64,000 nt of DNA from Salvator merianae (Eukaryota; Chordata; Lepidosauria; Squamata; Teiidae). Shown in pieces: positions 1 to 10,375 of this stretch. The notes beneath the pieces were generated by a model. It did not search any database. It was not told the origin of the DNA and saw only the letters and a program-made list of their open reading frames with translations. Position 1 is the stretch's first letter, and the number at the start of each line of letters is the position of its first letter. Made by a program: the position numbers and the translations under genes. The stretch lies in assembly GCA_003586115.2 (NCBI GenBank), contig QVOM02000073.1:35344305-35408304 (forward strand), read 5' to 3'.

Positions 1-844
1 CATACTGAATTAAGATTACCACTTTAATCCACTGAAGCTCATATATGGACTAATCAACTACAGTTGGAATCCTTAATTCATGAATCAATTAAATTGATAT
101 CCTGCCCTTCACTAAAAGGTCTCAGAACTGTTAACATAGTAAAATTGCCGGATTTTTTTAAAAGACACATTAATTAAAATACCCAACTGGATAGCAGTTA
201 AAGTAAGTGACAATAATAGCATTTAAAAAGGAGGGAGGAAAGCTTTAAAAATAGAGAATTACATAATGAAGAATGGGAGCCTTCCACACATGCTCTTTGC
301 AGCAGTGTGGCTGTGGAGTCAGTGTGGCACGTCTGCAGGACAAGCATAGCAATTGCTGGCATGCTGATACTAAGGGCAATTTTACATTCTGTGAGAACAG
401 AAAAAAAACCCTTTCCAGGTTCTGTAGCCACAACCGTCCCACTGGAGCACAAAACAGTTACTTCAGATGACATGTGAACCTGGTGTAATACCACTTAGAC
501 CACATGGACACGTGGATGTGGGTTTTACCGCACTGCCTGTTGTTTCTGCCATGCCTCCTTGCCACATTGCACCTTGTCAAATAGGAATAGTGAATATCTT
601 TAGAAACAAAGGACTGAATAAAATGACACATCTTAAAGTATGAAACAAGTGCACCTGGCATATATCAGAAGAGAAACTACTCCACAATTGGGGGATCACT
701 ACAGAAAAGACTCTTTCCATGTGATGCTATTCTTGAACAACTGAGGGCAAAAGAACTACTTCCTCCACTGTTCTTAATAATTTGATTGGTCTGTACAGAT
801 GGAGGTGCTTCTTCATATAATTCGGGCACTGAGCATATAATTTA
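1..844. other. Unassigned intronic sequence
   Basis: AT-rich sequence with only short ORFs in mixed frames. No codon-like bias, splice-flanked ORF, TIR pair or SINE/LINE signature was recognised. Confidence 0.5.
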
Positions 845-1064
845 GGCCCAGTCATGCCTAAATTTTAATCTAGCTTCAGTCCACTTTCAGACTGAGAGAA
901 CATCAGTGAAGTAATAAGATGTTTTCTTTCAGCATTATCTAACTCAGAAAATCCACCTTTGGGTTAGGTAAAGTGGAGGGAATATGACTAGTCACTTTAC
1001 TGATGTGTTCTTTCAAACCAAAAGTGGACTGAAGCTGGATTAAAACTTAGGCGTGACTGGGCCC
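845..1064. mobile_element. 220-bp PIF/Harbinger-type MITE with TTA target duplication
   Basis: The element starts GGCCCAGTCATGCCTAA and ends TTAGGCGTGACTGGGCCC. Its arms, about 845-915 and 985-1064, are inverted copies: the CTTCAGTCCACTTT stretch pairs with AAAGTGGACTGAAG, and the match continues with decay further in. It is flanked by TTA at 842-844 and 1065-1067. There is no coding capacity. A 3-bp TWA duplication with a GG-starting TIR is the classic Harbinger/Tourist arrangement. Confidence 0.75.
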
Positions 1065-1429
1065 TTAGTGTCATCACCTTGGACTCGGCTCAGCAGTGGA
1101 TAGGCAAATAGTACAGATATTTCAGAAGACTAGGATGATGTATATTTTGCCAGAGATACCCATAAGCAGTTCATCGTCTCATTCTCATTCTACACAAAGG
1201 CCAGCTTCAGGAGAATCTTCCAAGAGCAGCCCCATGTACAGCACCTAACAATACTTGAGACTAAAGGTTGCCAGAGCATGTATCACTGTGGCCTAGTTAT
1301 CTCTATCCAGGAAGGGTCAAAACTGATTTACTAACTGAAGGCATTCCTGGCCACCGCTGCCCTTAAGTAACAGGGAAATCCAGCAATACCCCCAAAGTTA
1401 CAAACGTGATCTTCCTAGGGGAATATGAA
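1065..1429. other. Unassigned intronic sequence
   Basis: No repeat signature or coding pattern recognised between the MITE and the L2 fragment. Confidence 0.45.
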
Positions 1430-1600
1430 TCTATCTTTACTTCCTCGATTCCACAGGCTGAGACACAGAATACCTTCACCTTGTCTGGTTTCACTTTCAG
1501 CTTGTTGGTGTATTTCCAGACAATTGCTGCTTCCAGGCTATGGTCAAGTATCTTAACTGCCTCTCATGACTTCAGCTGCATCCTGAGAGACACAAAAATG
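1430..1600 (-). mobile_element. L2-like LINE reverse transcriptase fragment
   Basis: On the minus strand one frame reads EAVKILDHSLEAA, then NKLKVKPDKVKVF. This matches the stretch just after the YADD box of L2/CR1-clade reverse transcriptases (EAV..LN.CLEAV..WM..N.LKLNPDKTEV). It is decayed and truncated on both sides. The orientation is the same as the host gene. Confidence 0.6.
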
Positions 1601-1790
1601 GCTGTTTCAGAGGCAGGAGGCTCCCATCCTGCTACAGAAGTGCAAGGTGTGTTGGTCACAGGATGGTGCCTTCTAGCCTCTGGAAATCTTGCGGCTGCAA
1701 AATGGAAGTTCCACAGCTGAGAGGTTTCTGACCACGCCACTTAACTGACTGACAGAAAATAGCCTTGGACGTTGGCCATGTTCTGTCTGA

Positions 1791-2650
1791 CAGTTGACCA
1801 GACTGGATAGACATTACCCCAGCACTTTATTTCTTCTGCTGTTGTCAATCTGATGGAGGTGTCTCAGGGGCAGAGTTGTTTATTGCACCCTACACTATGG
1901 GGTGCATCTCAGGGAGGATTTTGGTGATGGCCAATACATCCAGTACATTCAGGAACATTTGCCTGCTGGGCCCCCAGGTGTGTGCAAAGAACTCCCTTTT
2001 TCAATGTATGACAGAACTGGAAGTTAGAGATAAGAGTGGAATCACTATAATGCAAGGCCTCTGATTCCCAATCCCTGAAGCCAGACCAACAGAATAGTAC
2101 GATGAATGGCATCGAAAGTTGATATGGAATTGTAAGAACCAAAATGGTGACATTCCCTCTGTTTGTTTTGTTTCCTGATAAACATCATCTATCAGGATGA
2201 CCAAGGCTTGAAGCCACATTGAAATAGGTCCAGATAATCTCTTTCCTGCAAGAATAAATTTAAGCACTTTGTCCATGAAGGGAATGGGCCTGTTCGCACT
2301 GTGCGAGTGGAACGTTCTTGTCCGCTCGCTAGAACGGAGCTTTCGCACCGCCGCGGGCACAAGTCTCACCTGATCTGAACCACTTTGTACCCGATTCGAA
2401 CCTGAAGCTGGATAAGGCAAGACAAGTAAAAGCTTGTCTTCATCCCGACCTGCGCGATGGAGCGAAGATCGGGCACGGTGCGTTTGCACTGTTTGCAACG
2501 GCGTCGGGCGTGGCTGGCGCGGCTGCGCATGCGGGGTGCGAAGTTTTCACATCTGGGTGCGAAGGGTACACATCCGGGTGCGATGTCTTCGTACCCGGGG
2601 TGCGCAGGTTTCGTACCCTGGTACGATGCTTCGTACCCGGGATAGCCCTT
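1791..2650. repeat. Left copy of an 860-bp duplication, broken off at the N gap
   Basis: Bases 1791-2650 recur at 3297-4156 with a constant offset of 1506. The only difference I found is T at 2403 against C at 3909. The part from 2286 on is the left 365 bp of the CpG-rich MITE, which stops dead at the gap. Near-identity in an intron, ending exactly at the Ns, points to an overlap between contig ends that was never merged, or to two haplotypes placed in series. A very recent real duplication is less likely. Confidence 0.85.
2286..2650 (+). mobile_element. Family A MITE, left part, truncated by the gap
   Basis: Starts with the same GGGCCTGTTCGCACT end, preceded by the same GGGAAT flank as the copy at 3792. 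It is part of the suspected false duplication and should probably not be counted as an independent insertion. Confidence 0.75.
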
Positions 2651-3204
2651 NNNNNNNNNNNNNNNNNNNNNNNNNNNNNNNNNNNNNNNNNNNNNNNNNN
2701 NNNNNNNNNNNNNNNNNNNNNNNNNNNNNNNNNNNNNNNNNNNNNNNNNNNNNNNNNNNNNNNNNNNNNNNNNNNNNNNNNNNNNNNNNNNNNNNNNNNN
2801 NNNNNNNNNNNNNNNNNNNNNNNNNNNNNNNNNNNNNNNNNNNNNNNNNNNNNNNNNNNNNNNNNNNNNNNNNNNNNNNNNNNNNNNNNNNNNNNNNNNN
2901 NNNNNNNNNNNNNNNNNNNNNNNNNNNNNNNNNNNNNNNNNNNNNNNNNNNNNNNNNNNNNNNNNNNNNNNNNNNNNNNNNNNNNNNNNNNNNNNNNNNN
3001 NNNNNNNNNNNNNNNNNNNNNNNNNNNNNNNNNNNNNNNNNNNNNNNNNNNNNNNNNNNNNNNNNNNNNNNNNNNNNNNNNNNNNNNNNNNNNNNNNNNN
3101 NNNNNNNNNNNNNNNNNNNNNNNNNNNNNNNNNNNNNNNNNNNNNNNNNNNNNNNNNNNNNNNNNNNNNNNNNNNNNNNNNNNNNNNNNNNNNNNNNNNN
3201 NNNN
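2651..3204. other. Assembly gap (554 N)
   Basis: A run of N. ORFs spanning it are meaningless. Because the flanks duplicate each other, the true gap may be zero or negative in length. Confidence 0.99.
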
Positions 3205-3296
3205 CTCCCCCCCTTCCCTGGGGTCGAGGCTGATGCCATACCTGGAACCCGGCTGGGCAGATTTCCGAGAGAGGAACTCCTCCCTCTGGGCCCAGC
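3205..3296. other. Orphan 92-bp GC-rich contig end
   Basis: Lies between the gap and the second duplication copy. It is clearly richer in G and C than its neighbours and has no counterpart before the first copy. It could be a low-quality or chimeric contig end, or genuine sequence next to the gap. No coding signature was recognised. Confidence 0.5.
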
Positions 3297-4156
3297 CAGT
3301 TGACCAGACTGGATAGACATTACCCCAGCACTTTATTTCTTCTGCTGTTGTCAATCTGATGGAGGTGTCTCAGGGGCAGAGTTGTTTATTGCACCCTACA
3401 CTATGGGGTGCATCTCAGGGAGGATTTTGGTGATGGCCAATACATCCAGTACATTCAGGAACATTTGCCTGCTGGGCCCCCAGGTGTGTGCAAAGAACTC
3501 CCTTTTTCAATGTATGACAGAACTGGAAGTTAGAGATAAGAGTGGAATCACTATAATGCAAGGCCTCTGATTCCCAATCCCTGAAGCCAGACCAACAGAA
3601 TAGTACGATGAATGGCATCGAAAGTTGATATGGAATTGTAAGAACCAAAATGGTGACATTCCCTCTGTTTGTTTTGTTTCCTGATAAACATCATCTATCA
3701 GGATGACCAAGGCTTGAAGCCACATTGAAATAGGTCCAGATAATCTCTTTCCTGCAAGAATAAATTTAAGCACTTTGTCCATGAAGGGAATGGGCCTGTT
3801 CGCACTGTGCGAGTGGAACGTTCTTGTCCGCTCGCTAGAACGGAGCTTTCGCACCGCCGCGGGCACAAGTCTCACCTGATCTGAACCACTTTGTACCCGA
3901 TTCGAACCCGAAGCTGGATAAGGCAAGACAAGTAAAAGCTTGTCTTCATCCCGACCTGCGCGATGGAGCGAAGATCGGGCACGGTGCGTTTGCACTGTTT
4001 GCAACGGCGTCGGGCGTGGCTGGCGCGGCTGCGCATGCGGGGTGCGAAGTTTTCACATCTGGGTGCGAAGGGTACACATCCGGGTGCGATGTCTTCGTAC
4101 CCGGGGTGCGCAGGTTTCGTACCCTGGTACGATGCTTCGTACCCGGGATAGCCCTT
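3297..4156. repeat. Right copy of the 860-bp duplication
   Basis: Matches 1791-2650 apart from one base. Unlike the left copy it continues without interruption into the rest of the MITE (to 4422). This copy is therefore the one to trust for annotation. Confidence 0.85.
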
Positions 4157-4422
4157 TGGGCTTGGCAGCCGAGCTGCCGTTACGAAGCCAGCTTCGTAAC
4201 GAGCCCCTGGTTACAAAGTGGGTACGAAGGTGCGAAGCGCGTGCGAAGCGGGTGCGGTGTGCAGGAGCGAACTAGCGATGCCATTCGCACTGTTCCCGGT
4301 GCGGGTCGGCTTCGGGTCCATTCCTCTGGCTGAGAGTGCGAATGGCACCGAGCGTTCTCCAACCTCTCCGGTTCGAAGCCAACTACTGGGAACGGTCTAC
4401 CGAGCTCAGTGCGAAAAGGCCC
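3792..4422 (+). mobile_element. Complete CpG-rich Harbinger-type MITE (family A)
   Basis: 631 bp, beginning GGGCCTGTTCGCACT and ending CAGTGCGAAAAGGCCC, so the ends are inverted repeats. The flanks are AAT on both sides (3789-3791 and 4423-4425). The interior is unusually CpG-rich for this intron and holds several inverted 9-mers, CTTCGTACC and GGTACGAAG, between about 4040 and 4240. It has no coding capacity. An inverted full-length relative lies at 28889-29465. Retained CpGs suggest a fairly young insertion or protection from methylation decay. Confidence 0.8.
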
Positions 4423-4494
4423 AATGTTAGCAATTAGGTGACAGTTACCGAACACTTCTGGGTTATACAGACTAAAAATGAGCCCAATCTTAAG

Positions 4495-4610
4495 TAAACA
4501 TGATTTATTTACTTATATTTATATTCCACCCGATAACCAAAGGTCTTAGGAAGATTACAATAAAATCATTATAAAAGCAGATAACAACAGATTGACTAAA
4601 ACAGAGACAG
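4495..4610 (-). mobile_element. LINE (L2-like) 3' tail fragment
   Basis: A minus-strand tail in which TTTATATTCCACCCGATAACC precedes an A-rich stretch ending in AAGTAAATAAATCATG. This is the usual reptile LINE/SINE tail form (YCCACC... then TTTATTTA), read in reverse. No ORF remains. Confidence 0.45.
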
Positions 4611-4926
4611 TGCTTGTATGGGGAAGGGATAATTAGGACTGCTTATATAGCTTTGGACTCAGACTGAATTTATTCCTCAGTATGGTTTGAAACTGAGGGA
4701 TACAAACAGGATATAGAAATGGTAACTTCATTTTCCTGTGCTAAACCTCATGAAAACAGACTTTTTAAAACAGCCCTTTCTCTTAATTTGTTTCAAATAC
4801 TTAACAACGTCTAGCAACAAAACCCACAAGCAACAAAACCCACAAGCAACTAAATGGCCTCATTCCAACTATAGTTACAGACTTTAAAACCCTGATTTCA
4901 GTGGAAGAATTATCTACATACAATTA

Positions 4927-5378
4927 GGGCCTTTTTGAACTTTACACCTTAGAACAGGATAATTATCCCTTTCTAAGGTGGAGCAGACCTTGCAGTACGA
5001 AAGGCATTCACACTGCAAGACCTCAGAACAGGCTGGTGGCAGGCTACCAGCATTTGCAGTGTGAATGCTGGCAGCCTGCGCCATGACAGCAGCTGGAGAA
5101 AGTTCCAGCCGCTGCCATGGAGACCAGGAACACGGCACAACTGCACAGCCGCGGTCACATCACTCTGCGTTTGTATGCAGAAGAGGGTGTGAACACAGTG
5201 TACCAGGAGCAATCCAACTGCTCCCAGTACAGCTGTGGAGCACAATTTTGTGCTTCACAGCAAGTAGTGTTCAGGAGCAGCTGTAATCTGCTCCTGATTG
5301 CCAAGGCTTCTGCATGATGTGGATGTACTTCACTAGTGAGTGTCCTGACGCCCACTAGTGTAAAGTGTGAGCACGCCC
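4927..5378. mobile_element. 452-bp Harbinger-type MITE (family B) with TTA duplication
   Basis: The ends are GGGCCTTTTTGAACTTTACAC and the inverse of GTGTAAAGTGTGAGCACGCCC. TTA lies on both sides (4924-4926 and 5379-5381). Internal inverted pairs include GCATTTGCAGTGTGAATGC and an AGCTGCTCCTGA/CAGGAGCAG set. The interior is similar to the elements at 45302-45729 and 48310, which share the GTGTGAATGCTGG and CCATGACAGC(A/G)GC stretches. Confidence 0.8.
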
Positions 5379-6408
5379 TTACACTGAAAGCAAGAGGTTT
5401 AAAAGTATTCAGGTTTGACTCGGTGTCTAAATTCTGGACCTCTTATAGCAGGGAGGAATAAGATTAAGTTTCAAGGACTTTGCTTATGCAAGAAACATAT
5501 TACCTATCAACCACAGCCTGGTGGAAAGCTGAAGAGAGAATGGTGCCTCTGAGCACATGCTCAATGGAAAGATTTGTTTGCAGCATCAGAACTGAACATT
5601 CAGTCCTTATATGCAAACCTCAACTCCTAGTTCTATTCCAGATATTCTTAATTTAGCAAAAATAATAGGCTTTCAGTTTCAGCTACAATTAAACAGTTGA
5701 AGCTCAAAACAGTTAATGAGCTGCTGCAAATTAGCCAGAGATCTACTGAGAGATCTCCCTATAATTCTTGCCCAACCCTGTTCTGCTAGAGTGACTTTAC
5801 TACCCTGCTATGAATCTACTCGAAGCATGCAGTTCAAAGAGTCATAAAAGCAACTTTTCACATGATTTGCTTTATTAGTGACAATCACCCTAGCAGCTGT
5901 AATGGTAGAAACGGACTCTGCTCAGATGACATGCAAACAAGGAAATCCATGAATCTGGTTGCTCAATAAAGCGAAAAGCTATGAAAGAGAGAGTACTGAC
6001 ACACCCTACGGGGGAAAAAATACCAATCTTGCTGTTGTATAATTACAGTGTAGATCTTAGAACTAGAAGCCAATAAAAGCTAACAGAATTAACTCTCTGC
6101 CTTAAGACAACAGTTCTCCACGCATGCAATATCTTACCCTAGCAGATTAATTCTTCATTTATGGATGATTGTATGAAGTAGAGGTCATGGGGTATCTGCA
6201 TAATTTAGGAAAACACTTAGATGTCTCAAGTCTAGTATAGTGTCACAAGATACTAGTACTAGACTGCCGTGGTGCTATGACTATCAAAATCACTTTCAAT
6301 TGCTAGGTAACCAGGCCACTTTTGAATGTTACCTGCCTGGCACATGAACATAGACAAAGCCACGCAATCTTATATCCTACTTCTGTATGTATGTTTCAAA
6401 TCAATAAA
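5379..6408. other. Unassigned intronic sequence
   Basis: About 1 kb with short ORFs only and no TIR, SINE or LINE signature that I could recognise. Confidence 0.45.
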
Positions 6409-6524
6409 GGTCTTTTTTGCACTGGGCCTTATTCCAGGTATCTGCTGTTGGCTACACTAGTATGCAGACAGCAGGCCCCTATTCCCTAATATGTCCTAGA
6501 ATAAGACCCAGTGTAGAAAGGGCC
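6409..6524. mobile_element. 116-bp miniature Harbinger-type MITE with AAA duplication
   Basis: Starts GGTCTTTTTTGCACTGGGCCTT and ends with the inverse of GGCCCTTTCTACACTGGGTCTT. AAA lies at 6406-6408 and 6525-6527. The arms make up nearly the whole element, separated by a short CTGCTGTT...GACAGCAGG hairpin. It is the shortest family member in the window. Confidence 0.7.
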
Positions 6525-6913
6525 AAATAATCTAAATTATACCACTGGAGATATTGGAAACATCTTGATGAGTACTAAGATTATTCCTGGATATCCAATA
6601 GATGAAGAAGAATGCTGTTTACATTAGTTAAAGTTAAAGGATTCAGGGAAGGGTGAGTCAACAGTGCTTAACAACCAGCTGTTATGAACAACTAAGGTTT
6701 TCCTTTGATTTCTAATTTTCAAACCTGAATTAGTAAGTGTCCAATTTTGACCTGTTGAAAGATCAACCTTCTCAGTATCTTTACAGCTTACAGCAGAAAA
6801 CAGAAAGAGAGTGGGCTCAGATTCCAGCTGTAAACTGAACTGATGTAGAATTTAGTTCTAGACAGTTAAGTCCAAACGTGTGAGTTTCCAGTATGCTAGA
6901 GAAAGAACACCAC

Positions 6914-7304
6914 GGGCCTATTTGCACCGACATGCTAGCAAGCATCTGCATGCTGACTAGCACAGTGTGTCTGCATTCTGTGGCAGCCTCAGCATCTGGG
7001 AAAATCTGCAGATGCTCCCAAACACTACTAGCTGGACTGCTCTTGGTAAGCAGCATTCGCACTACTTCCAGGTGCGAATGCTGCAGGGTGGTGGCACGGC
7101 TGCACACTCATGCACCACATCCTCGATCGCACGTTTCAACATCCACTGTCATGGCAGTCAGGCAGGCTTCCGCACTGAGTGCTGGAAGCCCGATATGGGG
7201 CTGTTCCGGCCCTCACAGCGCTGATGGCCACTGCACCGCTGCATCTGTTTCAGCTTCGAATGGTAGAATTCTACCGTTTGAAGCTGTAAAGTGCGAACAG
7301 GCCC
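6914..7304. mobile_element. 391-bp Harbinger-type MITE
   Basis: Starts GGGCCTATTTGCACC and ends GTGCGAACAGGCCC. The flanks are CAC and CAT, a near but imperfect 3-bp duplication. Two strong internal hairpins are visible: GCAGCATTCGCAC...GTGCGAATGCTGC (about 7050-7084) and GCTTCGAATGGTAGAATTC pairing with its inverse (7253-7284). Confidence 0.7.
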
Positions 7305-8204
7305 CATTTCTCAGGATCTGAATTTCAGGGGTCTTTTTCTTTGTAATAGTGTAGCACTGCTAAAATATTTGCCTTTAGGCATGCATATAGTTGTTTCAAA
7401 GCTAAAGCATGCTTTTATAGCACTTTGTTAAGATAAGGACAAATACTGGGATACAGAGCTAGGTTTCAGGAAGCTGGGGGTCTAGGACATGAGGGATTTT
7501 GTTATCTTCCAAGGATCAAGGACAGGAAGAAGGGCAGAGATCTGAAAGTCTGGTTTGTAGTTACAGGGACAGGATGTTAAACATAACGTGTGAGAGGGTA
7601 GATTTTTTTACCTTTGTCCTCCCAACACTTTCAAATAGAAAAGTTTAAGAATTGGGAAAACACTGAAAAAAAAATCCTAAGAAGTATCTTTTATTTTGGA
7701 ATGTGTGATATGCCTAAAACGTGTGTTTCCTCACAGTGAAGAGGTTGTTCAGGTGGCTTCCAGTTGTTGCCGGACTTACCAGCACAGACACTAGTATGAG
7801 GTAAATGCGCTGTAGCACAGTGACATCTGGACAGCACTGAAATGGCTTGAAATCCCCAAAGCATCATTTAATGTTTCGCTTTACACACGTACACATTTTT
7901 TGTTGTGCTGTTCACAGCATACAAAGCTGCCAAAGAGATCCAGGTTAGCAGAGGCGAACAAGCCCAGTCCTCTACAAAGACAAAACTCACCTGCCTCCAT
8001 TGCTCTCCATAGCCTCCTTGCTTCCTCTCCCCGCAGGCCAAGACCTGCTTGGCCCGTCCCCTCCAAGCAGCAAAGCCTGCTAAGAGATGAAATGAGGAAG
8101 CCGTGGGAAGCTACAGAGGCAAGTGAGTGTTATCTTCATCTCCAGGAGCACTTACCTGCCCCTTGCCTTCCCTTCCCACCTTCCAAGGGAACTGGGCTTG
8201 TAAG
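7305..8204. other. Unassigned intronic sequence
   Basis: Contains a 135-codon plus-strand ORF (from 7900) with no recognisable motif and no splice context. Otherwise featureless. Confidence 0.4.
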
Positions 8205-8239
8205 ATGTTGCAAACCTAGCCCTCTCCGGAAGGTTTGTA

Positions 8240-8355
8240 TGCTGAAAAGGCATTACGTGTCTGTTCATAGATATGCCAGCTCAATGCATCTGATGAAGCA
8301 GGCTTAATCTACAAAAGCTTATGCTACCAGCCTCTTTCCCTCTGTTAGTCTCTAA
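8240..8355. mobile_element. Half of a palindromic reptile foldback element
   Basis: Carries GCATCTGATGAAGCAGGCTTAATCTAC, AAAGCTTATGCTACCA and GTTAGTCTCTAA. This is the right arm of the same foldback type seen complete at 55371-55552 (GCATCTGAAGAAG..., AAGCTCATGCTACCA, CTCTAAGGTGC). It stops exactly where the next MITE begins, which suggests that MITE landed inside it. Confidence 0.55.
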
Positions 8356-8595
8356 GGCTCTTTCTGCACTTACCTGTCCTTAGTCAGGATCCATAGGTTC
8401 GGAATAGCCCAGCCCAATGATCCTGACCATGCAACAGCATGGGTGGAATCAGCGCCATCCGCATGACAGCACTAACCCTGATCAGCCCAGATGAAGCAAC
8501 ACTGTGAATGGTGGTATCCTGCTGCCAGTCAATTCTAGGGGCTCGTGGTATGGTCTCCACACTGCACTTCTAAGGTGGAAAGTGCAAAAAGGCCC
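8356..8595. mobile_element. 240-bp Harbinger-type MITE
   Basis: Starts GGCTCTTTCTGCACTTACC and ends GGTGGAAAGTGCAAAAAGGCCC, giving clear inverted ends. The left flank TAA has no clean partner on the right (AGG), so the duplication has decayed or the edge is off by a base or two. Confidence 0.6.
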
Positions 8596-9372
8596 AGGGT
8601 CTTGTAAGTGGTGGCTCTCTCTGTGTAAAGTTTTCTCCTCACTGAGGCTCATCTGCTAACTACCCTGACATCTCTAACAAGCCTGAGCACTTAGGAGTTC
8701 ATACTGATCTGTTTTATAGTTGAACTGATACTTTTTTAAAAAAAAACATTCTTGTCAAGGATCATATACTTCATATTTTGTGATCTGGGGCATTTGTTTG
8801 TGTGAGATGTTCAAACACCCCTTTTTACCTTTATGGATTTTGTATTAATTTTCTCCTTTGTCTTTTAGAATGCCTTGTTTTTAGATAGGAAAGTGATTAA
8901 GAAACTGAAACACAAAGGATTATTTATTTATCTGTGATTATGTAATGCTTTGTTCAATGAACAAATAAAGCAAGCATTTTATATATTTCACATTTTCTCA
9001 ATATTTTTATTTTGTCTGGGGAGTAAAGATTTTTTTTTCTTCTTTTGTCCCAGTGGTTTTAAGATTCCTGGAAATTTTACAGTTGTAGAGTTTGCAAAGA
9101 AAAAGTTTTGCCACACTGCAAACTGAGATAAGATATCTATGCTGTGCCAAGTTTGAAAGTTATAGCCCTGGTGCAGACTGGGTCTCATGTGGAGGGGGGC
9201 AGGAAAGGCGAAGCAAGTAGGGGAGCTACATACTTCCTGTTTTTTTCTTACTGAAACCACAGTCATGAATGCAATGCCCACTGTGGCTGGTGGGCTACAG
9301 GACAAAGCAGCTTAAAGGAAGCAGGCAAGGTAGGTGAAGGAGCATAAAGTACATTTCCAGAAGCGTCAATAA
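8596..9372. other. Unassigned intronic sequence
   Basis: AT-rich with short ORFs only. There is nothing I can name until the shared repeat block beginning at 9373. Confidence 0.4.
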
Positions 9373-9450
9373 AGCCAGCATCCTGCCAGCATCCCACCTG
9401 GAACAGTAGACAGGCCCAATGCTATGTCGGGCTGCTACCAGTGTATCTGG
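9373..9450 (+). repeat. Interspersed repeat block shared with 33155-33228
   Basis: The stretch from the agccagcatcctgccagcat part through aggcccaatgctatg and gctgctaccag aligns with 33155-33228 (gctggcaacctgccagtat, agtcccaatgccatg, gtgctaccag) in the same orientation. The family is not recognised. A second shared block at 9728-9765 matches 33072-33106 but lies on the opposite side, so the two copies are permuted relative to each other. Confidence 0.5.
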
Positions 9451-10221
9451 GCCAAAGTTCACTGTAAAAAAAACGTAGGAGCTCCTGCACCTTTTTAAAA
9501 GCTTCAGCAGCAGTGCAGCACAAAGAGAACAAGGGAGGGACAGGGCTGAGTGGCAAGTGTCCAGGTACATGTTCCACCATTGTATCGGTACAGACAGATG
9601 GTGTTTGGCACCCCCTTTTCTTCTACTGCGGGGAGATGCTGGCTTCCACCTGGAGTCTGCAGGGACCCTTAGACTAGAGGTCTGTGCAAACCCACCACTG
9701 AACAAAACGAACTATGCACTCACTAGTCAACCCTGAATTGAAACATGCACGAAGTAGAAAAGGAGAGTGGAGTCAAGGTTTAAGTTACTGGGAATGGGAT
9801 GCTGCCTAGTTTGCACTTATGGTCCAGCTGCCCTTGGTGGAATGTTGTGAAGCCAGTTGCGGCATCTTCCCCACCCTGCGAGATGCAATCCACTGGCTGT
9901 CTACAATGCCATCCCTCAAAATGCACACAGCACATGAGAGCCACTGAATTAAAGTTGTTACCCGTTACTCCCCTATGCTGCACACTAGGCATCTGCCTTG
10001 GCCACTTGCTCCTAATGGCAGCTCTGCTCATAGCAAAATGCATTAGGCTAGGGGAGAAGAACCTGGACTCAGTGGAATGAATGCTCCATCAGGACAGTGC
10101 CCTTGAATCACAGTGATCAAGTTTTCCACATTTGCAGTGGAAGTGCACCAGTGGAGTGGATAGTAAAGTGTTTTTGTATAATACACGAGGAACCCCAATG
10201 TAGATCATGTCTAGACAGGGA

Positions 10222-10375
10222 GGATATAGCACCATTATGGTGGTGCTATGGTGGGATTGCCACATATATCTGTGGCCACCCCACCATAGCTACACTATAT
10301 CCCCCTAAAATGCATGATATCCTATTTCAGGAAAACCCAACTCTGATGGCAGGTTTTCCTGAAATAATGCTATCA
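10222..10375. repeat. Two consecutive long hairpins
   Basis: First palindrome 10222-10302: GGATATAGCACC...GCTATGGTGGG pairs with CCCACCATAGC...ACTATATCC around a GCCACATATATCTGTGGCC-like loop. Second palindrome 10318-10366: CTATTTCAGGAAAACC pairs with GGTTTTCCTGAAATA. This probably marks the core of a decayed foldback transposon, but I could not fix its outer ends. Confidence 0.6.

Noticed and set aside
1876..2142. Duplicated ORFs 1876-2498 and 3382-4004 as candidate genes
   Set aside because: They are the same sequence twice, with no recognisable motif and open to the same extent on both strands. Likely old LINE-derived or unclassified repeat.
2434..3354. Long ORFs of about 260-300 codons on both strands around 2434-3354
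   Set aside because: Most of each is the N run translated as X. The real flanks are MITE and orphan contig sequence.
3940..4455. Overlapping ORFs at 3940-4275, 4016-4333 and 4180-4455
   Set aside because: All lie inside the CpG-rich MITE, which lacks stop codons through composition. The inverted sister at 28929-29451 shows the same effect.
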